From positions 190,396-254,395 of the forward strand of contig SJOL01001273.1 of NCBI GenBank assembly GCA_004794785.1: a stretch of DNA of 64,000 nucleotides. Direction: 5' to 3'. The DNA is from Opisthorchis felineus. Lineage: Eukaryota; Platyhelminthes; Trematoda; Opisthorchiida; Opisthorchiidae. Each line of letters opens with the position of its first letter. Position 1 is the first letter of the stretch. The notes beneath the pieces are model-generated. The model was not told the origin of the DNA. It worked only from the letters and a program-made list of their open reading frames with translations, and made no database searches. A program made the translations under genes and the position numbers. Positions 26,139 through 36,172 of this stretch are shown here, piece after piece.

Positions 26139-26366
26139 TAATACACTACTCTTAAGGTTGATGAAAGCTCTTCAACAGCCCACGATCAGCTTCTCCCTTC
26201 TTCGGGCTAATCAGGTAGACGCAGTCCCCGAGTTTTTCTCAACCTTATGTTATACTTGAACCCAAATTGGACAGATTTCGACAACTACACTCATTTGCAT
26301 ATCAATTTGGTTTAAGAACATCATAAACGAGGGATTCAGCTAGGTTCCAGGTGAGTCTTCCACCTG
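26139..26366 (-). repeat. hammerhead-bearing repeat, copy B (internal segment inverted)
   Basis: The ribozyme lies on the minus strand at about 26178-26217 and is mutated: CUGAUUAG for CUGAUGAG, GAAG for GAAA, and a lost ACCGGU palindrome. The flank TTTCGACAACTACACTCATT, then GCATATCAATTTGGTTT, is in the normal order. The next segment (AAGAACATCATAAACGAGGG, ATTCAGCTAGGTTCCAGGTG) is inverted compared with copy D and the fragment at 25970. Confidence 0.75.
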
Positions 26367-26626
26367 TAGGTGTTCAGACCAGATTTCTCCTCCCTAATTT
26401 AAAACCACCGTTTCGATGATCGATATTTTGTGGTGCTCATCTGTGCAGCAACCTGCGTATCTTTTTCTTGCAGCACTCAGCATGAATCACCTACATCATC
26501 TGAGACATTTTAAGATTAGTGAGGCAGATCACCTGGAACCATTCGTTGACTGTGACATGTGATTGTCTTTGTGCTGCCTAAAAAGTGCCCACGGCCGGTA
26601 AGGTTTAAATCGTTTGTGCCAGGTGT
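26367..26626. other. no recognisable feature
   Basis: Spacer. GATCACCTGGAACC near 26530 recalls the hammerhead repeat but is too short to call. Confidence 0.35.
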
Positions 26627-26908
26627 TCAAAAAACCAGCCACATAAACCCGAGCATCCCCTGAACGCAACATCCCAGATGCCTTGAGTGACCATCAAGTT
26701 CTTTATTGTACTGGGCTAACCAGTCATTTCGGTGGAAATCAAGATACTCGGAAAACAAGGATGATTCATAGATTAAACTGCATCGGATTAAATTTGACTT
26801 AAAAAGGGTCACCCCTTCGTTTGAACTGTCAGTCAAATCATTCTGTTTACTGACGCAGAAAAACTCATTTTCTGCTCTCGCTGTCACTGTAATCGCGTTG
26901 ACCTTTGC
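26627..26908 (-). CDS. candidate terminal exon, unknown gene
   Basis: Open for 94 codons on the minus strand, ending TGA at 26627. A plausible acceptor, CAACGCGATTACAG, lies near the start. The peptide includes ENEFFCVSKQNDLTDSSNEG, LFKSNLIRCSLIYESSLFSE and FHRNDWLAQYNKELDGHSRH, with a hydrophobic end (MLGFMWLVF). Residue balance looks coding. No close AATAAA and no recognised family. Confidence 0.3.
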   Translation of the reverse strand, partial: AKVNAITVTARAENEFFCVSKQNDLTDSSNEGVTLFKSNLIRCSLIYESSLFSEYLDFHRNDWLAQYNKELDGHSRHLGCCVQGMLGFMWLVF

Positions 26909-28245
26909 TCATGAAAGTGATCCTCCATGACTTCATCTAAGCTGACTGTGTATGCACTGTCTGTATACGTGCGCACCTAAGTTCTTTGCGATGCAGCCAT
27001 ATGCGAACAACACCGTTCTGGCCAGAATATTGCTAGCTGCATCGAGAACACGGGAGTTAACTATCATGATGAAATAAACCAAACCGACTGACAACTAACT
27101 ACGTCCACCCCTAACTAAGCAAAGCTGTCTTTTTTAAACTAAGCCTGCATTGTCACCTATTATTAACCAGCGCTCTCCTTAGGCCACTCTGCCTAGAGCA
27201 CACAAGGACAGTTAGGCCGTGTAGTTGTAATTTAAGTAAGTAACAAACACCTGTTGCCAATCAAGGTAATTGTGGCGCAGTTGCTGCGCAGACGGTAGAC
27301 CAAGGTAGTCACAACACCTGCAGGAACGGTCTCTGAACACAAGACGGAAGTTTAGATATGCCGACTGGTATGCACGCCACAATCACGATCGGCCAAATTT
27401 TTCAACCCGGTGGGTCGCTTAAACGCAACCACCATGCACATGATCTAGGAGGTGGAAGGCTAACGGGTATTTTTCCAGCATGTGTACATACTTCCTCATC
27501 TGGTACACTTCCATGAAGAAATTCTTAATGCATACACTTTTGACAAGGCTCGGTTTTACCCTTTAAGTTAGAGTAGGGAAAAAAGGTTGACCTTGGCGAC
27601 TGAGAAAACAAAATGGCATGAAGCCTGTCTATTTCAACGCCCAGATCAAAAAAATTGGTTAAACGCAGTCGCTAACATTATTCACAACCAAATTTACTCG
27701 CAACAGTGTTTTAAAACCAGTCAATACTTTTGCTCATGGGACTAGAATGGGATTTTCATAGGGCGAGTACCAGAGGGCATAGGCTCCATCTCACCACTAA
27801 ATCTTTATTGAACTAAAACTGGCGAGATAACTGCTGCATCTAATTACCACTAAGCTGTGCACGTCATGGCGGTTTGGAAGTAGGGCGTTTTCTTACGATG
27901 GCCGCCGTATTTCCAGAGTCTCGCAAACTGGTTTTTGGACGTGACGTAAACCACTTCCTGGCGTGCCAGCCCCAAAATGTTTCGGTATAATGCAGCCGAT
28001 TGTTTTCACCGAGAAATTATTCGTAGCTGAAAAGCAAAGTTAACATGAAATATTCCAACGTAAAGCTAAACAATATATTTTGGATAACACTCGATAGAAC
28101 ATTTCCCAACATGATCTGATAAAATTAGCCGCTCTGAGATATTTGCGATATATGGAGGGCAGTTGTAGCTAACAGTCAATGACCAAATCCTCACAAGTCA
28201 ATTAATTTGAAGAGGAAGCCCACGTAAAGGTTGATGTTCAATACA
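26909..28245. other. no recognisable feature
   Basis: Nothing recognised; it runs into the second assembly gap. Confidence 0.4.
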
Positions 28246-28387
28246 NNNNNNNNNNNNNNNNNNNNNNNNNNNNNNNNNNNNNNNNNNNNNNNNNNNNNNN
28301 NNNNNNNNNNNNNNNNNNNNNNNNNNNNNNNNNNNNNNNNNNNNNNNNNNNNNNNNNNNNNNNNNNNNNNNNNNNNNNNNNNNNNNN
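28246..28387. other. assembly gap (142 N)
   Basis: Run of N. Long open frames reported across it would be artefacts. Confidence 0.99.
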
Positions 28388-29006
28388 TCCTTCCTCGTCA
28401 GCGGTTCATGTGCTACATCCAATCCAGCAACGAAGAAACAAAATCTGTGGTAAAAACGAACAGTCTACCCTTTGTTTCACAACAAAGTCCTGGTAAAATA
28501 CTTTGCAGTCAGTCATACAATTTCATTTCTTACTTCTCATACTGGCATTTCGGGACTGCAAATCCCACCTGACTACCGTATTTACCACGAATACATCAGA
28601 TAAGGTGTGGAATTGGCGCTTATCACATATCTAACCACAGAAGATGCTCGATCCTTCAAAACCACACATGGCTTTTGTCCTAAAGTGAACTGGTTCATCC
28701 CCATGTTTGAGCATTTTCTCAGTTACATTTCACAATAAAATTTCAGTTAAACTCGTACAGCTTATATCCCTGTTGAAAGACAGCAAATCACTATATCGCG
28801 GATCCTTAAAAGTTCCAGTTTTTCTTTGGTCCATGGGGTGCAACATATGATAAGCCTGAGTGTTCCTGTGGCATCCTGCTTAATTACACCGTTTCTGTAT
28901 TTGTTTGTGGTCCGCATTCATGAAGCTTGGAAGAATCAAAGTGCGAAAATCTGCTAGTTTGATTTATACTCAAGCCTTCAAAACGACCGTAAGCAACAGG
29001 ATGCGT
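28388..29006. other. no recognisable feature
   Basis: Nothing recognised. Short plus-strand frames directly right of the gap look random. Confidence 0.4.
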
Positions 29007-29829
29007 CTAGGGAGAACAGACATATATCTGTAAGAAAAGGCGAAAAACACTTAGTTCGGCATCGGTTAGATAGAATTCTCCTAATACTTTACCGCCAAGC
29101 TTGGCAGTTTGGCTTCCAAACGCCTCGTCGGGAGGAGTGAGCTGGTAAGCAGTTAGTATACCACAAAACTGCTGTAATCCTATATTTTTTAACGTTTGGC
29201 TGCAGGTTGGCAAGCCACTGATTTTTTTCCACCATATTCAGCAGAGTCTTAAGAACCGCAACATCAATATCGTACCTGTAAATTGTTTTGCATAGAAGGC
29301 CTTAAATTTGCACATGAAAGAAGGTTTAGACTCAAACTTTCCATTTTGCTTCCTTTTCTATTCAGGTCCTCTTGCACACGTTTCACTTATGTACACAATT
29401 TCGTTTATGTTGGGGTTGTTATGAAATTCACCAAAGCACTTTAACGTTGCCCACTTTGCACGTTTTGGAAACGCTTGTCGTTCTTTAGGCACGTGCTGTA
29501 AACAGTCTTCCTGCAAATCATTCAACTGGTGGTACACCACGTGAAATTCACCATTGAGAAAGTGTTGAAAAACTACCTTGCCCGTCTGTCAAATATCACC
29601 TGACCGATTCTTCACCGTACGGTTTTTCCAGCAAACCGAGCTATTTTGTCAGAAATCTGCACTTATTGGTGCAGCTGTAACTTCGCACTTCCAGAGACCG
29701 TACTCATTGAATCCACAGAGTTTTTCTGACCTGAATCATCTCCTGCATTACATAAGAGAACAAGCTGCTTTTTAATTGCACTTTCAGTTTGGGCCACCTC
29801 ATTTCCTCAGGTAAACGCGGAAGATTCAT
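29007..29829 (-). pseudogene. degenerate ORF of unknown family
   Basis: Coding-like segments follow one another on the minus strand. From ATG at 29827-29829: MNLPRLPEEMRWPKLKVQLK. After a frame change: FNEYGLWKCEVTAAPISADF, a stop, WKNRTVKNRSGDI, a stop, QTGKVVFQHFLNGEFHVVYH, then LQEDCLQHVPKERQAFPKRA and FHNNPNINEIVYISET. After a shift or small intron: YDIDVAVLKTLLNMVEKNQW. After a one-base shift in a run of six A: FCGILTAYQLTPPDEAFGSQ to TAG. The frames join end to end, which suggests one ORF of roughly 250-270 codons broken by two stops and two or three indels. I do not recognise the family; a transposon or retrocopy is possible. The weak donor GTGTGC and acceptor TTTACAG allow one small intron. 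Confidence 0.45.
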
Positions 29830-30397
29830 GCTTATATCAACTAAGCACGCTTAAATACCACACTTCTTTTCATATTACTGAAAACGTTTTGGCAACCTAC
29901 TAGGGATTTCCTCCCTGTCGGTGCTCCTCAGATCGACGTGGTCCCAGAGGTTCCATCAACAACTAAGATGAACTGTGTACGCTAAGCCATACAAATAACC
30001 CCGCATTTTACCGGTTTTCTAGTCTGCTTGTTTTGCAGCTTATGTAACTAAATTATTAGTCAAACTTGTGACTGAACTTAAATAGTTACAACTATAAATT
30101 AACATAGTCTCAATAAACTCCAATATGACTGGCCGTTTTCTCGTACTAAGAACCGTAGTGTCAAAAGTATGTACTCTCATTGTTGTGTTGGTTGAATGCC
30201 TGAAACTCCACTATCTGACACTGGATTCTAGCAGGGTTAGCTGACATGGTTCGGAACTTTTTGATTACGTGTTCCTTTGTTCACATCTCAAACCTTCGGT
30301 TGGCTGTACCGATATACTTATCATCGCAATTGTGAGTAAAATAGTAAACACAGTGAGTAATGGATACAACTGGCATTGCTATTCTGCTAAGCCATAA
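29830..30397. other. no recognisable feature
   Basis: Nothing recognised. Confidence 0.4.
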
Positions 30398-30739
30398 GTG
30401 TATACGGCTCTGCACAAAATTGTGTTGCGTTGCAAGCCCGGAGCCCAGATTTGTTCAGTTTTCATTTATGTAGGTATGATATCCGGAGTGCATAAAAACA
30501 ACAGCCCAAATAAACTAGCTCGGTACTGTGATCTGGGCTTTCGGTTTATCACTCGGAATGAATGGTTGTACGATGGAACAGCAAGGGTAGCAATCCGATT
30601 GCAGTACATCTGTGGAAAATTTAATTTACTCCACCAGCGTATCCAAATTGCAAATCTGTCCATCTCCAGGGATCACTGTAAGGACCAACACAAATTTGCG
30701 CCGGATTGCCAAAAACTGCAAACTTCACCTCTTGTCTAG
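30398..30739 (+). CDS. candidate terminal exon, unknown gene
   Basis: Open for 113 codons after an acceptor-like TATTCTGCTAAGCCATAAG, ending TAG. The peptide includes NNSPNKLARYCDLGFRFITR and YDGTARVAIRLQYICGKFNL, then DHCKDQHKFAPDC. An AATAAA lies about 120 bases downstream (30857-30862). There is no ATG at the frame start, so it would have to be spliced in. Six Cys and mixed composition; no domain recognised. Confidence 0.3.
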   Translation: MYTALHKIVLRCKPGAQICSVFIYVGMISGVHKNNSPNKLARYCDLGFRFITRNEWLYDGTARVAIRLQYICGKFNLLHQRIQIANLSISRDHCKDQHKFAPDCQKLQTSPLV

Positions 30740-31835
30740 TTTATATAGCTTATAGTAGGTTACGTAGATTATAGAAGTTTATATAGGGTCGCAAAGGAAT
30801 GACTGCCTATCAGGAGAACACACGATTTTCTGAAAGATCCTAATGTGTTTCAGTGGAATAAAAGCTCGTACGTGTTATGAAACACCGCTTAATAATGACC
30901 CTACTGGCTGCTTACAGAATAACCCCTAACCATCCAACTAGCTGATGACACGTTGGAAAAATCATGGCTAAAGTTGGAGCATGAGCTCAATGGGCGTATG
31001 AGTCTTTGGGAGACCATAAAGTTGAAGCACATTGGACCTGACGGGTTCAAACATAGTAAGCGCAGTTTTGCGCTGGATCAGTCTTTGTTCTCGGAAAACA
31101 TTGGATGGGGTAACCTGAAGTGGGCTAGTTAATGTTTGTAGTCTACTTCATTTAGAGTGCGGGCAACGCTTCCGGGTAGAATTTAAAATTAGTTTCTAGC
31201 GATAGTACTGTCCGTTGAAGTTGACAAAACATAACACCTGAAGTATGTTTTGCGTGCTCCCTCAAGTCTGACGGAAACTCGCTCAAGAGGACGGAACGGA
31301 TGGTTGTATGGATTGATTCCGTCGTGTAAGCAACAAATTGCAATGCATTGTGTCTCTAATCCAGTTTATCGCGTTCGATGGAGGAATGGCGTGTATGCAG
31401 TAAATTCATCCCGCGAATTTTTGTTTATACTACCTTGCTACAATTTCACGACATGTTTGGCGGATGATAAAGCAAGCAGCATTCTGAGCCAACGAAAACA
31501 TAAGGCCTCCAACAGCATTACTTTAAACAACGGGACAGTTTCAGTTGTTATAAAACACTGATACCGCCACAGTTTCACAATGTTCTGCAGCTATTACAAA
31601 TGCCAAATCGGGTTTTCTGCGTTCCTCATTATATTTAACATGCTTAAATCCTCACTCTATCGCCTACTGCACCTATGAATCCTAGGTTTTTTTACAAATG
31701 GCGACGAAATGAAGGCAACAACCCTCCTTCATGGCTTCCCCTTATTCTTCTCGGTCGATGTCTCGATTCTTTCAGTTAGTTTACAAAATAATCATTATGT
31801 TGGCCAAAATTCTCAGTTGCGATTTCATTCCTTAG
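30740..31835. other. no recognisable feature
   Basis: An AATAAA at 30857-30862 may belong to the preceding frame. A 103-codon plus-strand frame at 31250-31561 is unremarkable. Confidence 0.35.
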
Positions 31836-32098
31836 GTAAAGCCATCTTATACTGAGAAGACAGGAAGCACTATATAGCCGTTTCATCAATATCAGTGATA
31901 ATCAGTAGCATGGAATTCATGAACTTCCAGAGGTTCGAAACCCGAACAACCAGGCTAGTATTTGTAACAATCAATCTTTCGAGCACAGTCGATTGAGCAG
32001 CAGTGCGATTAACTCGCACTTAGGCAAGATTTATATATAGTATATATCTCAAGTGAAAATTCTCAAATCTCTTGACACTACCAACAGTTTAACCTAGA
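31836..32098 (-). repeat. interspersed repeat family T1, copy d
   Basis: Minus strand: AACTGTTGGTAGTGTCAAGA, TTGCCTAAGTGCGAGTTAAT, CGCACTGC, the B-box-like GGGTTTCGAACCTC, and ATTGATGAAACGGCTATATA. Aligns with copies b and c along the whole unit, with a short AT-rich insertion (TTTATATATAGTATATATC). Confidence 0.65.
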
Positions 32099-33732
32099 CC
32101 AGTCGGCCATGCCAGCCACAAGGTGCATGATACCGTATCTAGAATGTTCACTTTTATATGCCAGGTATCACAGTGACGGATGATTGGTAGTGTACACCAG
32201 CCCTGTAACGAACCTGAACAAACAATGCATATGCGTATAACAGTCGTAGTTCTGAGGGCAAATATCAGAATAGTCACTATGTCGTACGCATCGCACACAC
32301 ACATGAAGTGGTGACTATGAAACAAATCGCTACAAATTTAGTCGTTACTAAGAAAAGGCACTCTACGACAGGACGACTTGAAAGTAGCTGGATAATTTAT
32401 TTGTTTGCTGGGGTTTTGGGAAACTCGAGATCAGCTGATTAGTTACAGCCAATAATAACCTGTAGAACAACTGTGGTTACCGAGATAATTTTGCTTACCT
32501 GGGTAAGTTTACGCCATGCAAACCAGATGAAACAATCGGCTACCGACATAAGTTTTCGTTACAAACCGGCTACAAGAGGCTGTCTTAGCAGTGTTTGTTC
32601 TGCGTAATTTATCAAAGGAATAATGACTTACCTTCGACCTGGGACAAGTTGAAAGTGCCTTTTATGTTTACCTGAAGGGGGTTAACGGCAAATAGTACAC
32701 TAAGCCTTCATGAGTATAACGGAAAATTTCCGCTCATTCTATCATTCAATTATTGGGGTCTTACAAATCCGGATATAATATCACCAAGATAGTATGTTGA
32801 CCAATTCAAAATTTGCACATCAGTAGCCGAACTTAGTGAAATAACAGCATACAGCACACCAGACCCTGTTGAGCACGTATACCGAAATAATGAATCAAAA
32901 GCCGCTTCTGATTGCATATGGAACATCCGGTTCATTAACACTAGAGGAACCATGTACCATCGCTCCATAACGCAAACTCTGGAAGTGCTCTCGTTGTGAG
33001 GACCATCGAAACTTTTGTAAGTTGAAGAAAATCTATTTCTTGCTGGCTGTTTGGTTTTCAGGAAGCTACCTTTACTAGAGCCTACTCAGTAGAATATTTT
33101 GTGTTCCAACATATTTGGCTGTAGCACTTAGAAAACTTGTAGCAAGACCTGTTACGTAATCGATCTTCTTCTATCAGAAGGTTAAACTTGTACATCCTCA
33201 TTCACTGATTACACCGTGAAATGGGAAAGCTTGCTTTGAGAACACGAACTAACCAATCGATAAAATTTTAGAAAAATCTGAAGAAATGTTTTTATCTGTG
33301 TCAACTGAATAGTAACGTAACTGTGCTTGTAACTTTGTCTATTCATGAACAGTTTTTATCTCTGTTACTATGCTAGCTCGTTTGTGTGCCGGTTCATGTT
33401 TCAAAGCTTTCAGACTTCTTCATAAATTCCTCGCAGCCGAAAGTAAATCCCATTGTCACTGCAGTAGAATCTCCTCAAGGTGGATATCATGGCAGAACCG
33501 CAAACCAACTCAATGGTCCTTTCTGGCTCAAGAACTTTGCTGCTATGACAAAATGTTTATTTTTAACCAGAAATCTGCCTGTCGCCGAATATCCCATGTA
33601 AACTGACCGAGGAAAGCTCTGATTAAGCTTGATAGAATAAGCCTGGTTGAAGTTCGAATGTACTGAGACATCACGGAAACAGGAGGTCCAGTTAGACTCT
33701 GCTAAACATATCCAGTTATATTTTCACAGAAG
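32099..33732. other. no recognisable feature; one weak ORF
   Basis: 33386-33601 (plus) is open for 71 codons and contains SSQPKVNPIVTAVESPQGGY after the acceptor-like TTCATAAATTCCTCGCAG. It has no clear donor and no recognised family. Nothing else was seen. Confidence 0.3.
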
Positions 33733-33924
33733 AAACTACTCACAAGGTTGCTGAAAACTCTTCCACAGCCCACGACCAGTGTCGCCCTTCTTGGGGCTCA
33801 TCAGGTAGGCGCAGTCCCCGAGTTTCTGTCAATAGTATGTTCTATTTGAACCCAAATTGGACTGATTTCGATAACTACACTCATTTGCAAATTAATTTGA
33901 TTCGCGAATGAGTGTATATGTCGA
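33733..33924 (-). repeat. hammerhead-bearing repeat, copy C
   Basis: Minus-strand ribozyme at about 33768-33807: CUGAUGAG and stem II are kept, but the GAAA core reads GACA, so activity is unlikely. The distal segment present in copy D is missing. The two inverted arms TCGATAACTACACTCATTTG and CGAATGAGTGTATATGTCGA remain, separated by only about 15 bases. Confidence 0.75.
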
Positions 33925-35987
33925 TATGCAGTCATATTTTAAACTAGACAGCCCGGCTGTATGTAATGTTTAGCTGCACCAACGTTAGCCTTCCAAATAA
34001 GGCTAGAGATGAAGTCAACAATGGCTGTCATAGAACAAACTCAAAACTGTTCTGCCCTCTTTATTGAAATGAGAGCAGAATTGTTACTGTGCCGGATGTC
34101 CAACGGATCACCAGGCTTGGACCTTTTGACCGCACACGTTATTGTAAGCAGTTGTTCTGGATTACGGTGAAGATTACTTTAAAACTAGCCAAACTTATTA
34201 TACCACACCCTCATTTGTTGCCTTTCATTTCCGATGCGGACTGCTCTCTGTTTTCTAGTTTTCGGCTGAGTTGAGTCCTTTGTGTTTCCAAAGTAACCCA
34301 CATAGCCGAATCTGTAAAACTTCCCTTTGGGGTGTCATGAAGAATGTAGCCAACGTCCGACTCTAACTAGACAGGTTTCCCCCGCCAGTGAGCTATCTTT
34401 ATCAATGAAATTGGAATTTTCAACAAATTCACATAAATTACCTTAGCAAACACCGCCGTGAGGCAGAAAAAAGACAAGGAAAAGTGCACATTTCTGGGTT
34501 TTTCGATACCAAAAAAATCACGGTCGTTAGCTGTCTACAATCTGTCACAAAATGAAGAGTTGTTATACCGAGGAATAAACTGAGGACTTGCTGTAGAATT
34601 ATTCCATCGGCGGATAACTGCTGTCTCTGTTGGCTACAGATACTCGTTCTTGCTTCGAGGTATGCCATTGCGCTTGTGTTATTCAACTGTATTAGCTGAA
34701 GTTCAAAGAACTCAAAAAGATGAGTCTGTCAACGTAAAATAACTATACCACTACCAATATTTGGCTAGTACGCTGATGCCAGAATCTGTGTAGAGTTACT
34801 TCGGGGAACAGTCATCAACTTGTGTTTGCTCACCATTTTGGTCTCTGCAAGTACTTACGACACTTGTGCGTGGTACATGGCGCTGAGTGTTCACTCTTGC
34901 CATTCACTTTGACGTTTGACCTTGTATGACAGCACCTTGTGCTTGATGTACTACTCTTGACTGTGATGGCGCTTTCTGCGCCTTGAAGAGCATTCAGCAT
35001 GCTTTGTCCCTTTTCCAGTTGCCGGTACTTACACGTGTGTTTCCATACCAAACATTCTTACACACACTAAAACTTATCTTGTCTGACTGGAACTATTGGT
35101 GACATGCCTTTGAATGGAACGTACCCCTTAGTTTACGTAATATATACGTAATATAGGTAATATAGTCTACTGTACAATCTTCCACATCCATCATTCGCAT
35201 TTACTTTGTGTGTTTGTAATCGTGCGCTTCAAAAATAAACGACAATAGAGAAGCGTCAACGCAATGCAAAGTAGTAATGTAAAGAAAAACTCACTGACGT
35301 TTATACTACCATCATAGTTTCTCTCGTTTGTGCTATTTTTAGAACAAAGCATGCCTAAATTGATGACTTTGCCAGGTTTCTCTGGGATGCGGCATCCTCA
35401 AGAAATGTACCTCTGGCCTCATACAATAGTTTCTCATAATGGTTCAGTATACTGAAAAATAACCCGCCTTCTTTACTGAAAACTAGATGCTTCGTTTGTT
35501 CTGACGGCTGTTTACCATAGCACTGTTCAGTACTGCCGCAGCCGCTTCGCCTATCATTAAAAAATACCTTTTGGTTGAAGGGCAACCTCTTTTGTATCAC
35601 TCACAGGTCTACTGATGCAGTGTATGTATTTACATACCGCGTGCAAAGCGATTTTGTAGTCCTTCAACTTTTGTTACGATAAACAAATGAATATCTAAGT
35701 GAAAAAGTTGGCACTACTTATAAAACTCCCCGAACTGATGACTGAGGGTGAAAATCTTCCAAGCTACCTGCCAAACATGGCGAAAATTTCAACGGCCACC
35801 TGATCAACTACCTGTTTTGATCAGTTTCGTAACATTCACCTGATCTGTATGGTTTAGTTTATGGTGTAGACACCAGAGACTGATACTAAACGCTACTGGT
35901 GAAGAATGGATTCACTGGAAAAAGCCAATTCATTTCAGCGGTTCTCAAAAAGCTACTTAAAACGATCAGTCCTTTTTCATATTGTTT
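33925..35987. other. no recognisable feature
   Basis: Repeated TTACGTAATATA-like motifs near 35134-35165 are a small local AT-rich duplication. No gene or shared repeat was recognised. Confidence 0.35.
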
Positions 35988-36172
35988 CACTGATGACCTC
36001 AAGATAGGTCAGAGGTCAAGGCGCGAGCCCTCTGACTGGAAGGTTTGTGGTTCGGACCCAACCTCGGTATCCCAACTGCTCTTGTGTAGGCTTGGGCAAC
36101 TTGGCAGACTCTCCGCCCTCGTGATTACATCTGGTGGCATAGCAACTGGGCTCTGTCGCAAAGAAACGTTCA
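35988..36172 (+). repeat. tRNA-derived SINE, copy 2
   Basis: Same family as 23015-23203. TCTGACTGGAAGG, then the B-box region GTGGTTCGGACCC, and body blocks TGTAGGCTTGGGCAACTTGG and TCTGGTGGCATAGCAACTGG. The head is more diverged than in copy 1. The 128-codon open frame across it is fortuitous. Confidence 0.65.

Noticed and set aside
26525..26545. Another copy of the hammerhead repeat
   Set aside because: Only about 14 bases match, with no flanking similarity.
28198..28572. Open frames spanning the second gap
   Set aside because: Continuity depends on N codons.
33370..33606. 78-codon plus-strand ORF
   Set aside because: Composition is dominated by Cys, His, Trp and Phe and it overlaps a better frame; it looks like noise.
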